A DNA stretch of 36,577 nt from Bacteroides cellulosilyticus DSM 14838 (GCF_000158035.1 NZ_EQ973490.1:1742788-1779364); one strand, 5' to 3'. Counted from the first letter of the stretch, positions 25,814 through 33,854 are shown. Numbers and translations are program-made. Notes: a model not told the origin generated them from the letters alone.

Positions 25814-26818
25814 TTAGTTTCCTCCTTGCCAGGGTAAATCTTCCTGGGCACTGTTTTCCAGTTCGGTTTCTTCTACATGGATGCTGACATTGCTTCCTGT
25901 ACCAAAATGATCGATATCGGAAATGACAATCGTATGCATATAATTTCTCTTGAAGTTGATGTTATAGTTCAAGATATCTTCGGCTTCTTTTCCTGTCCGG
26001 TGCACGGTGACTTTAACACGGGCGTTATCAGTCAGAATCTTTCCTGTTTCAACAGGAGTCGTCAAGGTTCTCATGGAAACCATAAGCTCGGGTGATTCTT
26101 TCTTATCAGGAGTCAACCATACAGTCGGTGCACCATCTATTTGGATTTCCAGTTTGCAATCAGCTTGTAATCCGTTCTGTTTGAATTGTACACCGAAGTA
26201 CCGGCGATAAACTTCCAGTGTATTTGTCTGGTCGGGTGCTACGGTCAATTTGTCGATGATACCATGGTATCTTTGAATAAAAGGACGGGTATAATTGCTC
26301 TGTCCCTTGGTTCCTATTTTGGAGTTTTCAAGATCGAAAAGATATTCTTGTGTGCCATCCGGTCGTTCGGCTGTAATGAATTTATTCGTGATTGTACCTA
26401 ACTTTGGATCGTTTCCTTTGCTGAGTGTCAGTGGATAAAGTGTCCCATCTTTAGTCAATAAAGAGTCCTTTCCTTCTTTTATCATCGTACACGAGATGCG
26501 GTATTGATATCCGTCGAGGACATTCAACTTCAGATTCCCGGCTTTGATATTGTCAAAGATGCCATAAGCATAAGGCTTTTGAGTGACTGACCCGTTGGGA
26601 TTCTGTATGAGCATGGCTACATTTATACCGAAAATCTCTTTCGAAGCATCGGCACGGCTCATTGGTTTTTCTGTGAGGGAACACTCGCCACCTATATTAA
26701 GGTCCAGCTCAGTGTAAGTAGGCTCTTTCTCTTTATAAACATCTTCTCCTTTAAGGCAAGATTGCAGAATCTGACTCAGGACGACTAATCCCGCTAAAAT
26801 TAAATGTTTTGTTTTCAT
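25814..26818 (-). CDS. Putative surface lipoprotein, paralogue 1 (fimbrillin-like, tentative)
   Basis: A lipoprotein of 334 residues with the lipobox LQSC and acylated Cys at 21. The ATG at 26818 is chosen because MKTKHLILAGLVVLSQILQSC is a clean lipoprotein signal; a longer frame would overlap the upstream gene. The mature part is beta-rich with no catalytic motif seen. The segment SRADASKEIFGINVAML then PYAYGIFDNI and LDGYQYRISCTMIKEGKDSL matches, at modest identity, the same region of the upstream neighbour, so the two are tandem paralogues. The SRA motif after the lipobox region is common in Bacteroides fimbrillin-like and other secreted lipoproteins; I offer fimbrillin-like only as a possibility. 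Co-transcribed with the upstream gene (16-nt gap); the terminator follows at once. Confidence 0.8.
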   Translation of the reverse strand: MKTKHLILAGLVVLSQILQSCLKGEDVYKEKEPTYTELDLNIGGECSLTEKPMSRADASKEIFGINVAMLIQNPNGSVTQKPYAYGIFDNIKAGNLKLNVLDGYQYRISCTMIKEGKDSLLTKDGTLYPLTLSKGNDPKLGTITNKFITAERPDGTQEYLFDLENSKIGTKGQSNYTRPFIQRYHGIIDKLTVAPDQTNTLEVYRRYFGVQFKQNGLQADCKLEIQIDGAPTVWLTPDKKESPELMVSMRTLTTPVETGKILTDNARVKVTVHRTGKEAEDILNYNINFKRNYMHTIVISDIDHFGTGSNVSIHVEETELENSAQEDLPWQGGN

Positions 26819-26834
26819 ATATCTGTTTGTTTGA

Positions 26835-27875
26835 TTATCCAATGTTTTGATGTTCTTCTTCTGTGGGGTCCAAATCGGTGTTATCTCCTTCAAATGAGAT
26901 AGAAGTATTTTCATCGTAATGCTTATCTATATTTATAATCTTTATCAGATTCTTTTTATTTCGTTGAATAGTAATGGATTGGTTTGAGATAATGCTGGTC
27001 CATTCTTCAGCGTTCTTTGGGCGGTAATAGACGTTGATTGGTAGATTTTCTGTGGCGTTGATATTGCCGTTTCCGATGTTGGCGACATTTTGTAGAGAAA
27101 ATAGCCTCTCTTCCGACATGGAAAGGGAAGTAGTGGCATCGGTACATTCTATGAGAAATGCTTTGGCATTGCTGGTTTCTACTTTGATGGAATCTCCTAT
27201 AGACAAGTTCTCAGCTGCAAATCGCAGAGTATAATATGCTCTTTTCAGTTCAATAGAAACAAACTTTACCGGACGATTACCTTCGGTTACGGGATCGGCA
27301 TTGATCAAGTCAAGTGTTGCGCTGCCATAAAAGCGATGTGTGTCCGTAGGACGTTCACTGATCTCATTGGCTTCCAGGTGCATCGCTCCTTTATAAATGT
27401 GTTGGTGGAAATTCTGGTTTTCGTTTAGAGGATTGATGGAAATAACCAGCTTATTGGTGACAGCGGCATCTACCCGTTTATCTGTTGTGATAGAAAATGG
27501 GAGTCCGAAATATCCATTGTTGTTATAAGGAAGTTCATTCTTTTTCAGGAAGGTGCAGTCGAACCGATAAATATATCCTTCAATCAGTCCGATGCTTATA
27601 TCTGAAATATCTTCAAAAAGTCCGGTTGCATAAGGCTGAAAGGTAGAACCCTTTTTCCAGAAAACATTCACTGCATAAATTCCGGTTTCCTGAACTGTAG
27701 CTCTGCTTAAAGGTTGTGAATCATATTCCAGAGAAGGCCCGATTTGTAGGCCTATCCAGATTTCTTTTCCATTGATATCAGGAGTATTATTCTCATCAGA
27801 GCACGATGAGAATAATATCATCCAGATAAGAGCTATAAATAAGCTATGTGTATCTGCTATTTTCATACATTTCAA
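26835..27875 (-). CDS. Putative surface lipoprotein, paralogue 2 (fimbrillin-like, tentative)
   Basis: A lipoprotein of 346 residues with signal peptide ending in LFSSC (acylated Cys25 if the first Met is used; Met4 is also possible). It opens with SDENNTPDINGKEIWIGLQIG and then LSRATVQETGIYAVNVFW, PYATGLFEDIS and IEGYIYRFDCTFLKKNELPY, matching the same stretch in the downstream paralogue. The rest is beta-rich, with the RAYYTLRFAAENLSIGDSIKVE segment typical of repeated beta-sandwich surface proteins. No enzyme motif is seen. It is the first gene of a two-gene operon. A structural or adhesive role at the cell surface is a guess from the family look. Confidence 0.8.
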   Translation of the reverse strand: MKCMKIADTHSLFIALIWMILFSSCSDENNTPDINGKEIWIGLQIGPSLEYDSQPLSRATVQETGIYAVNVFWKKGSTFQPYATGLFEDISDISIGLIEGYIYRFDCTFLKKNELPYNNNGYFGLPFSITTDKRVDAAVTNKLVISINPLNENQNFHQHIYKGAMHLEANEISERPTDTHRFYGSATLDLINADPVTEGNRPVKFVSIELKRAYYTLRFAAENLSIGDSIKVETSNAKAFLIECTDATTSLSMSEERLFSLQNVANIGNGNINATENLPINVYYRPKNAEEWTSIISNQSITIQRNKKNLIKIINIDKHYDENTSISFEGDNTDLDPTEEEHQNIG

Positions 27876-27887
27876 GTGATTATCCTA

Positions 27888-27895
27888 CAAATGTA
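27888..27895 (-). promoter_or_regulatory. -7 box of the lipoprotein operon
   Basis: TACATTTG on the minus strand matches TAnnTTTG, about 12 nt before the first Met codon. A TTTG lies 15 nt further upstream, closer than usual, so the -33 assignment is weak. Confidence 0.4.
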
Positions 27896-27947
27896 GTAAA
27901 TAATCTTATGCAAATGGAGATGACAATGCAGAATCTTCAAAAAATCT

Positions 27948-28592
27948 TTAATCTATGAATTTAATCTTCTCCGCATTTCTCGGTTTAGCTGCCGGAGTTT
28001 CATCCGGATAACCGAATGCGATGCAATAGAGCAACTCATATCCTTCCGGAATATCGAGTCTCTTCAAATATTCTGCTGCATCCGGTGTGGAGTTTATAAA
28101 TCGTGTCGGTCCTCCTAAACAACAGGAACCTATACCCATAGACCAAGCTGAGAGAATCATGTTCTCACCCAATAAACCACAGTCTATCTGTGACAGATCA
28201 TAAGACTTGTCATTGGCGATAAATACTATTGTAGGAGCATTGCGGAACATATTCTTGAAGTTAGGATCTTCGGCAGCTTTCGGATTCTGTTTCTTGTAAA
28301 CTTCGGTGATACCATTGATAAAATCCGGATTATCCACTACCCGGATTGCCCAGGACTGCTTGTTCTGACCGTTGGGGGCATTGATACCGCAGTTCAGTAT
28401 AATCTGCATAGTATCGCGGTTCACTGCTTGCGGCTTGTATTTACGAATACTGCGGCGTGACATCATATTCTCAATTACTGCATTTTCATTGCTTGCTTTC
28501 TCAGTCACAGTTGTACTCTCTTTTACTTGCATGCCACATCCGCAGCACAGCAACAGGCTGGCACCTGCTAACATCAATTTGATACTTTTCAT
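27948..28592 (-). CDS. Nitroreductase-family lipoprotein
   Basis: A flavin-dependent nitroreductase-like protein of 214 residues. A lipoprotein signal precedes the enzyme domain, with CCGC placing the acylated Cys at about 19; most nitroreductases are cytoplasmic, so export is unusual. The domain starts MMSRRSIRKYKPQAVNRDTMQ (in parts), the FMN-binding opening of the family, then NAPNGQNKQSWAIRVVD, APTIVFIAND, DCGLLGENMILSAWSMGIGSCCLGG and the ending LLYCIAFGYPDETPAAKPR. The electron donor in the envelope and the substrate are unknown. It is a single-gene unit between the lipoprotein operon and the MutS-like gene. Confidence 0.9.
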   Translation of the reverse strand: MKSIKLMLAGASLLLCCGCGMQVKESTTVTEKASNENAVIENMMSRRSIRKYKPQAVNRDTMQIILNCGINAPNGQNKQSWAIRVVDNPDFINGITEVYKKQNPKAAEDPNFKNMFRNAPTIVFIANDKSYDLSQIDCGLLGENMILSAWSMGIGSCCLGGPTRFINSTPDAAEYLKRLDIPEGYELLYCIAFGYPDETPAAKPRNAEKIKFID

Positions 28593-28618
28593 ATTGCTTT
28601 GTTTAATATTGGTTTTCG

Positions 28619-28626
28619 CAAAGCTA
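28619..28626 (-). promoter_or_regulatory. -7 box of the nitroreductase-like gene
   Basis: TAGCTTTG on the minus strand, about 27 nt before the start codon, fits TAnnTTTG. No good -33 element is visible. Confidence 0.4.
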
Positions 28627-28637
28627 ACAAAAAAGAT

Positions 28638-29948
28638 TTAGTAATGAAGTGATTCCAATTCTTTTCTTACCAACCAGTATCCAACCTGTGCTTCGGATAT
28701 GCCTTCAATCAGTTGATAAGGACATATAAATTGATCGTTCTGAATTCTTGAATCCATATAATAGAAAGAACATGCACTGTCTTTCTCAAAATGTTTGGCA
28801 TATTCCAGAATGTGGGTCGATATAAGGAATGAGCAATGCAAATACTTTCTGAGTAATTCGTTTACTGCGACAGAAGCTTCAAAGGCATCCTGTGCGTTTG
28901 TTCCGCGAAACATTTCATCCAGTATTATCAGACATCGCTTACCGGATGTCGCTTTTTGAAGAACTTCTTTGATTCGTAGAATTTCCGCCATAAAATGACT
29001 TCTGCCATCGCGCAGGGAGTCCGGGAGGTTGATTGAAGTATAGATTCCATCAAAAACAGGACAGATCATTGAACGGGCTGGAACCGGTAATCCGCAGTGC
29101 GCCAGCCATACAGCGATTGTGATGGCTTTGAGGGTTGTTGATTTACCGGCCATATTGGAGCCTGTAAGAATGCATATATTGCCGTTTGACATCTTCCAGT
29201 CGTTACTTCGTCCCTCTTTGGTGAACGGGTGTACAAAGCCAGTAATAGATAAATCCATCGTATCTGTCATTTCCGGACAGCAACAGAAATCTCTGTTGAT
29301 TGCTACATGCTGTGCTGTGCGGCATACGTCCAGCATATAAATTTGAGAAAGTAACCCTCTGATCAGTTCAAAATGGATACAACGAAACTGGTAATCGTAT
29401 TTGTCGATGGTATAGTTGGAGGGAGATTTCTCTTTATCTTTATAGAGGCCGATAACTTCTTTCAGTTCGCTGCCATGTATAGTGTCCTGAATGCTTTGTG
29501 CTAATTCTTTCAATAGTAAAGGGGCATTTTCCAAGGTGTTTTTTCGCAATGTATCCAATCGGTTCAATAACAGGATAATTAAGGTTACACCTCGTCTGAT
29601 GATATAGCGTTGAGCGTCGTGTCTTAATAAACGGTCGAATGCTGAAGTCAGCGACACTAAAATATTAGGTCTTCTGATCTGATCACGATATTCCAGATAA
29701 TATTCGATAAAGTCGAGCTCTTCTTCATCCAAAGGAAGTTCGGGTAACTCTTTCCAGGCTATCGCTTCTTGTCTTTTTCGTATGGCAGATATATCGTTCA
29801 GGGGAGAGGTAATCCAATCGAGCATCATGCGTTTTCCGTTTTTAGTCTCCGTTCCGGAGAATAAAGAGTAGAGGGGATATTCGTCATATATTCCTTCTGT
29901 AATGCTCAAATCTGCCTGCGTTTGCCTGTCCGTATCCAGATAAGTCAT
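28638..29948 (-). CDS. Short MutS-family ATPase (no mismatch-recognition domain)
   Basis: A protein of 436 residues consisting of a MutS core/lever-like helical region (about 20-240) and the MutS ATPase domain (about 245-436). Walker A is TGSNMAGKSTTLK (262-274), Walker B is CLIILDEMFRGTN (Asp344-Glu345), and STHILEYA contains the switch histidine. The MutS domain I with its Phe-x-Glu mismatch motif is absent, and there is no Smr nuclease domain as in MutS2, so it is neither MutS nor MutS2. The ATG at 29948 is chosen because a longer frame would contain the promoter. It has a promoter that matches the consensus exactly. Its DNA substrate is unknown. Confidence 0.9.
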   Translation of the reverse strand: MTYLDTDRQTQADLSITEGIYDEYPLYSLFSGTETKNGKRMMLDWITSPLNDISAIRKRQEAIAWKELPELPLDEEELDFIEYYLEYRDQIRRPNILVSLTSAFDRLLRHDAQRYIIRRGVTLIILLLNRLDTLRKNTLENAPLLLKELAQSIQDTIHGSELKEVIGLYKDKEKSPSNYTIDKYDYQFRCIHFELIRGLLSQIYMLDVCRTAQHVAINRDFCCCPEMTDTMDLSITGFVHPFTKEGRSNDWKMSNGNICILTGSNMAGKSTTLKAITIAVWLAHCGLPVPARSMICPVFDGIYTSINLPDSLRDGRSHFMAEILRIKEVLQKATSGKRCLIILDEMFRGTNAQDAFEASVAVNELLRKYLHCSFLISTHILEYAKHFEKDSACSFYYMDSRIQNDQFICPYQLIEGISEAQVGYWLVRKELESLHY

Positions 29949-29971
29949 ATTCTTAGGTATTACGTATAGCG

Positions 29972-30002
29972 CAAAAGTAGGAAAATAATTAGGAAGAACA
30001 AA
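29972..30002 (-). promoter_or_regulatory. Promoter of the MutS-like gene
   Basis: On the minus strand, TTTG (complement of 29999-30002), 19 nt, then TACTTTTG (complement of 29972-29979): both elements and spacing match the consensus exactly. The start codon is about 23 nt downstream. Confidence 0.75.
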
Positions 30003-30020
30003 CGAAACAGATAAAAACAA

Positions 30021-30052
30021 GAAAAGCGGCTCTTGATATCAAGAGCCGCTTT
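30021..30052 (-). terminator. pckA terminator
   Basis: A perfect 30-nt palindrome at 30023-30052 (15-nt arms meeting at GATATC) lies about 32 nt after the pckA stop. On the minus strand the stem ends in GCTTTTCTTGTTTTT, a T-rich tail. Confidence 0.85.
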
Positions 30053-30083
30053 CGCATATATATCTAAACTGGTTTTATTCAGA

Positions 30084-31691
30084 TTAGAGCTTCGGACCAG
30101 CAGCAACCAGTGCTTTACCAGCTTCGTTACCAGTGAACTTAGCAAAGTTCTTGATGAAACGGCCAGCCAGGTCTTTTGCTTTTTCTTCCCACTTGCAAGC
30201 ACATTCGTAAGTGTCGCGAGGATCAAGGATCTTCGGATCAACGTTCGGCAATTCAGTCGGAACAACGAAGTCAAAGAAAGGAATAACCTTAGTAGGAGCC
30301 TTGTCGATAGAACCGTCAAGGATAGCGTCGATGATACCACGAGTATCTTTGATAGAGATACGCTTGCCGCTACCGTTCCAGCCAGTGTTTACCAAGTATG
30401 CCTTAGCACCTACCTTATTCATCTTCTTAACCAGTTCTTCTGCATATTTAGTCGGGTGCAATGACAAGAAAGCAGCGCCGAAGCAAGCAGAGAATGTCGG
30501 AGTCGGTTCAGTGATACCACGTTCTGTACCAGCCAACTTAGCGGTGAAACCAGACAGGAAGTAGTACTGAGCTTGTTCCGGGTTCAGGATAGATACCGGA
30601 GGCAATACACCGAAGGCATCAGCTGACAGGAAGATTACCTGGTGAGCGTGAGGACCTTTAGATACCGGTTTAACGATGTTATTGATGTGATAGATAGGAT
30701 AAGAAACACGAGTGTTTTCTGTAACGCTCTTGTCAGTGAAGTCAATCTTACCATCAGCAGCAACAGTTACGTTTTCCAACAAAGCGTCACGTTTGATAGC
30801 GTTGTAGATATCGGGTTCGCTGTCTTTGTCCAAGTTGATAACCTTAGCATAGCAACCACCTTCGTAGTTGAATACACCTTCGTCATCCCATCCGTGTTCG
30901 TCATCACCGATCAGCAGACGTTTCGGGTCAGTAGACAAGGTAGTCTTACCTGTACCAGACAGACCAAAGAAGATAGCAGAGTCAGTACCTTCCATGTTGG
31001 TGTTGGCTGAACAGTGCATAGAAGCGATGCCACGAAGCGGGTTCTTGTAGTTCATGATAGAGAACATACCCTTCTTCATTTCACCACCGTACCAAGTATT
31101 CAAGATAACTTGTTCGTTAGTCTTCAAGTTGAATACAGTAGCTGTTTCAGAGTTCAGACCCAGTTCCTTGTAGTTGTCAACTTTTGCTTTAGAAGCGTTG
31201 AAAGATACGAAATCGGGTTCTCCGTAGTTAGCGAGTTCTTCAGCAGTCGGGCGGATGAACATGTTAGTTACGAAGTGAGCCTGCCATGCTACTTCCATGA
31301 TGAAACGTACTTTCATACGAGTACTTTCGTTAGCACCACAGAATGTATCAACAACGAACAGACGTTTGCCGCTCAATTCTTTTACAGCTTTAGCCTTCAG
31401 GTCAGCCCAAGCTTCTTCAGAGCAAGGTTTGTTGTCGTTTTTGTATTCGTCTGAAGTCCACCATACAGAATCTTTGCTGGCTTCATTCATAACGAAGAAT
31501 TTATCTTTAGGAGAACGACCGGTATAGATACCTGTCATTACGTTTACAGCACCCAGTTCAGTTACCTGACCTTTTTCAAAACCTTCCAAACTTGGTTTGG
31601 TTTCTTCTGCGAACAGTACATCATAAGACGGGTTGTGGATGATTTCCTTCACGTCTTTGATACCGTACTTGCTTAAATCTAAATTTGCCAT
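30084..31691 (-). CDS. pckA: Phosphoenolpyruvate carboxykinase (ATP)
   Basis: Catalyses the interconversion of oxaloacetate plus ATP and phosphoenolpyruvate plus ADP and CO2. In Bacteroides it mainly runs toward oxaloacetate, fixing CO2 on the route to succinate. It has 535 residues, the normal size. Landmarks are [11 protein letters not shown] near the N-terminus, HCSAN (226-230), the P-loop [11 protein letters not shown] (243-253), the metal site IGDDEHGW (261-268) and [23 protein letters not shown] (in parts) toward the C-terminus. Single-gene unit, divergent from upp, with its own promoter, a leader of about 130 nt and a strong terminator. Codon use looks biased as in a highly expressed gene. 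Confidence 0.98.
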   Translation of the reverse strand: MANLDLSKYGIKDVKEIIHNPSYDVLFAEETKPSLEGFEKGQVTELGAVNVMTGIYTGRSPKDKFFVMNEASKDSVWWTSDEYKNDNKPCSEEAWADLKAKAVKELSGKRLFVVDTFCGANESTRMKVRFIMEVAWQAHFVTNMFIRPTAEELANYGEPDFVSFNASKAKVDNYKELGLNSETATVFNLKTNEQVILNTWYGGEMKKGMFSIMNYKNPLRGIASMHCSANTNMEGTDSAIFFGLSGTGKTTLSTDPKRLLIGDDEHGWDDEGVFNYEGGCYAKVINLDKDSEPDIYNAIKRDALLENVTVAADGKIDFTDKSVTENTRVSYPIYHINNIVKPVSKGPHAHQVIFLSADAFGVLPPVSILNPEQAQYYFLSGFTAKLAGTERGITEPTPTFSACFGAAFLSLHPTKYAEELVKKMNKVGAKAYLVNTGWNGSGKRISIKDTRGIIDAILDGSIDKAPTKVIPFFDFVVPTELPNVDPKILDPRDTYECACKWEEKAKDLAGRFIKNFAKFTGNEAGKALVAAGPKL

Positions 31692-31828
31692 TTCTTTTAA
31701 TGATTTAAAATTTTGGTATTTGGTTTATTTATCTCTTGCTAATTCTTTTTACCTTTATCTATCTCAAGGGGGGAAGGAAACCGGTATGAATTAAGCCATA
31801 TTCCGAACAGTCCCTTGTTTTTCGCGTA

Positions 31829-31855
31829 CAAAAGTAGTATTTTCTTTCGAAACAA
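31829..31855 (-). promoter_or_regulatory. pckA promoter
   Basis: TACTTTTG on the minus strand (complement of 31829-31836) with TTG (complement of 31853-31855) 16 nt upstream; the spacing is short. It implies a leader of about 130 nt in which I see no recognisable riboswitch. Confidence 0.5.
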
Positions 31856-31928
31856 TCACCTGATTAGAGAAATTTTTCTTTAATGAGAAGTCTTTTATAA
31901 CTCCATAACAATATCTGCAAACTGAATG

Positions 31929-31959
31929 TTGCAAATTGCACAAGAAATCGTTTACTTTG
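31929..31959 (+). promoter_or_regulatory. upp promoter
   Basis: TTG at 31929-31931, 20 nt, then TTACTTTG at 31952-31959 (one mismatch to TAnnTTTG). The implied leader is about 17 nt, which supports the ATG at 31983 over the upstream TTG. Confidence 0.6.
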
Positions 31960-31982
31960 CGCATATTAATTCAAATCACATC

Positions 31983-32636
31983 ATGAAAATTATCAATTTT
32001 GCCGAGACAAACTCCATCCTGAACCAGTATGTTGCCGAGATCCGGGATGTACAAGTACAAAGCGACCGCCTTCGCTTCCGCCGAAACATTGAACGCATCG
32101 GGGAAATTATGGCCTATGAAATGAGTAAGGACTTTGCTTATTCTCAGAAGAATATCCAGACTCCGCTGGGGATAGCACCCGTGCAGACTCCGGATAACCA
32201 ATTGGTATTAAGCACCATTTTGCGTGCCGGGTTGCCTTTCCATCAGGGCTTTCTGAGCTACTTTGACGGTGCGGAAAATGCTTTCGTTTCCGCTTACCGG
32301 AAATATAAGGATACGCTGAAGTTTGATATTCATATTGAATATATTGCTTCACCGCGCATCGACGGAAAGACGCTGATTATTACAGACCCAATGTTAGCAA
32401 CCGGTAGCAGTATGGAGTTGAGTTACCAGGCTATGCTGACGAAGGGGCATCCGGCGGAGATACATGTCGCTTCTATCATTGCCAGCCGTCAGGCTGTGGA
32501 ACACATTGCTGAAACACTCCCCGAAGACAAGACTACAATCTGGTGTGCAGCCATTGATCCGGAGATAAATGAGCATTCGTATATTGTTCCGGGACTGGGA
32601 GATGCAGGAGATTTGGCATTCGGCGAAAAGGAATAG
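31983..32636 (+). CDS. upp: Uracil phosphoribosyltransferase
   Basis: Pyrimidine salvage enzyme: uracil plus PRPP gives UMP and pyrophosphate. The ATG at 31983 gives 217 residues, close to the usual length, and starts MKIINFAETNSILNQY; a start 19 codons earlier would lie inside the promoter. Family landmarks are RIGEIMAYEMSKD, LSTILRAGLPFHQGF, the PRPP-binding loop LIITDPMLATGSSM (131-144) and the uracil-site ending YIVPGLGDAGDLAFG. It is divergent from pckA and followed by a repeat-rich intergenic region. Monocistronic as far as can be seen. Confidence 0.97.
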   Translation: MKIINFAETNSILNQYVAEIRDVQVQSDRLRFRRNIERIGEIMAYEMSKDFAYSQKNIQTPLGIAPVQTPDNQLVLSTILRAGLPFHQGFLSYFDGAENAFVSAYRKYKDTLKFDIHIEYIASPRIDGKTLIITDPMLATGSSMELSYQAMLTKGHPAEIHVASIIASRQAVEHIAETLPEDKTTIWCAAIDPEINEHSYIVPGLGDAGDLAFGEKE

Positions 32637-32652
32637 ATACCAATAAAAAGTT

Positions 32653-32763
32653 TCCCCAATCTACCCTCACTACCCTCACTTTGGGGATAGATCAATAATA
32701 ATTAGGATGTTAAGTGTGGTGGTAGTAAAAAATCCTGTGTGAGGGTAAGTGGGTTACTCTCAC
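32653..32763. repeat. TACCCTCAC direct and inverted repeats with hairpins
   Basis: TACCCTCAC occurs twice in tandem at 32662-32679, inside a 7-bp stem TCCCCAA/TTGGGGA (32653-32659 and 32681-32687). Its complement GTGAGGGTA recurs at 32739-32747. The latter also forms its own hairpin, GTGAGGGTAA with TTACTCTCAC at 32754-32763, 9 of 10 paired, loop GTGGG. This first arm could pair with either partner, so two mutually exclusive folds are possible. Confidence 0.75.
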
Positions 32764-32892
32764 TGTGTGTCTCGTCCTGGTTTTGGTCCATAATCAGCCC
32801 TTAACGGAATGGGGCATTCATTTGTTTTACATCAGCTGTTATTCTGTTTATAATCAGTGAAATATCTCATTTAGCTTAGGAATAATCAGGTG

Positions 32893-32980
32893 TTGACCTT
32901 GGTTAACCGGCCGATTAACCTTGATTAATAGGCTCGTCAACCAAGGTTAACCGGCCGCTTGATCAAGGTTAATACCCAAT
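32893..32980. repeat. Palindromic array of four units with exact 22-nt period
   Basis: Four adjacent 22-nt units start at 32893, 32915, 32937 and 32959. Units 1 and 3 share GGTTAACCGGCCG (32901-32913 and 32945-32957, 44 nt apart); units 2 and 4 carry the diverged GATTAATAGGC and GGTTAATACCC. Each unit contains AACC/GGTT half-sites, so neighbouring units can also pair as inverted repeats. The sequence is unrelated to the array at 21675 but the period is the same. Confidence 0.85.
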
Positions 32981-33112
32981 AAGGCTTAGTGTAGAATGCA
33001 AAAAGATCTAGGGTAAAGACAGATGATTGCCTGTTTGTTTAGGAATGCTTCCTAATGGTTTGGTTGCAGAAGGTATGGAGATGATCTTTATTACAATGGT
33101 GATTTGGAATCT

Positions 33113-33721
33113 TTAGTCATTCTTTCCGTAATTGCGCTTTATAATAGTGGCCTGAAAGGCTTTTTTACCGGCCAGTAGCAGGTCTTCGTCATCAAAGGCA
33201 CGAAGGCTGTACCAAAAAAGAAAATCTCCCGTACCACCCAGAATACCGAATAATCCCAGAAAGAATATATTGGCCTCTCCTGTACAGAATCCATGGATTG
33301 CAGGCATCACTCCCAATAAGATGCCCGGTAATAATAAGGATACCCGATAGAACTTCAATGGAATAGGACGAGTCAGAGAAAATCCTACTCCAGTCCAGTC
33401 AAAATGCCAGTGTAGGAGCTTTTTATCCTTTCCGCTAAAACAGTAAAGAATCCCTGCCTGGATTAGTATATAAAACACGAGGAGTAAAAATATGCAAAGC
33501 ATAACTTGGGGACTGCTGATTCCTTTTACAGAGGTACCCAATAAACGACCGGCACTATAGGATGAAGGTTCATCCCATACATAAACAAACAGATAGCTAC
33601 CTATCAGGAACAGAATGAAGAAAAACAGAAATCCTCTTATGTTGATAGACTTTGCTGTGAGTTTCACTTCCACTCCATCCGGGCGGTTGAATGGTTCCTT
33701 ATTTGCTTCTTTCTTTTCCAT
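33113..33721 (-). CDS. DUF3267-like integral membrane protein lacking a zinc motif
   Basis: A membrane protein of 202 residues with about four transmembrane helices: FLFFFILFLIGSYLFVYVW, VMLCIFLLLVFYILIQAGILY, VSLLLPGILLGVMPAIHGF and IFFLGLFGILGGTGDFLFW. The layout and the pieces PIPLKFYRVSLLLPGI and GGTGDFLFWYSLR resemble DUF3267 (putative membrane zincin) proteins. The HExxH that such proteins carry on the second helix is not present; the equivalent place reads IQAGILYCF. If the family call is right this is a non-catalytic member. It is divergent from the histidine kinase gene and convergent with upp. Function unknown. Confidence 0.75.
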   Translation of the reverse strand: MEKKEANKEPFNRPDGVEVKLTAKSINIRGFLFFFILFLIGSYLFVYVWDEPSSYSAGRLLGTSVKGISSPQVMLCIFLLLVFYILIQAGILYCFSGKDKKLLHWHFDWTGVGFSLTRPIPLKFYRVSLLLPGILLGVMPAIHGFCTGEANIFFLGLFGILGGTGDFLFWYSLRAFDDEDLLLAGKKAFQATIIKRNYGKND

Positions 33722-33748
33722 AATTCCTTTTTACTGATTTCTACGCTG

Positions 33749-33756
33749 CAAAGATA
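33749..33756 (-). promoter_or_regulatory. -7 box of the DUF3267-like gene
   Basis: TATCTTTG on the minus strand matches TAnnTTTG, about 27 nt before the start codon. The -33 element is unclear. It faces the divergent kinase promoter across the 11-nt direct repeats. Confidence 0.45.
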
Positions 33757-33778
33757 ACAAGAGTATGAAATTAATTTA

Positions 33779-33811
33779 GGTTATCAGAATGTTATCTTTA
33801 TGTTAAGGTGG
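33779..33811 (+). promoter_or_regulatory. Putative response-regulator operator: three direct repeats with 11-nt period
   Basis: GGTTATCAGAA, TGTTATCTTTA and TGTTAAGGTGG follow each other at 33779, 33790 and 33801. The GTTA core repeats every 11 nt, which is the pattern bound by OmpR/PhoB-type regulators. It ends about 15 nt before the kinase -7 box, a place that suits activation or autoregulation. Confidence 0.5.
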
Positions 33812-33826
33812 AAAGAAAAGTTTATC

Positions 33827-33834
33827 TATATTTG
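33827..33834 (+). promoter_or_regulatory. -7 box of the orphan histidine kinase gene
   Basis: TATATTTG matches TAnnTTTG exactly and lies 20 nt before the ATG at 33855. No clear -33 element is present, consistent with a promoter that needs an activator. Confidence 0.5.
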
Positions 33835-33854
33835 CCTGAAATATAGAATGCTTG

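Larger units (their letters stand above)
32637..33112. other. Repeat-rich intergenic region between upp and the DUF3267-like gene
   Basis: About 476 nt between two convergent genes with no supported reading frame. It holds the TACCCTCAC/GTGAGGGTA repeats (32653-32763), the 22-nt-period palindromic array (32893-32980) and a small perfect hairpin, TTAGGAA and TTCCTAA, at 33039-33055. None has a clear T tail, so terminators for the flanking genes were not assigned. Confidence 0.7.

Noticed and set aside
30033..31527. Plus-strand frames opposite pckA
   Set aside because: Antisense shadows of a highly codon-biased core gene; no start signals or recognisable domains.
31692..31828. Riboswitch in the pckA leader
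   Set aside because: The leader is long enough, but I see no known aptamer core or stem set; length alone is not evidence.
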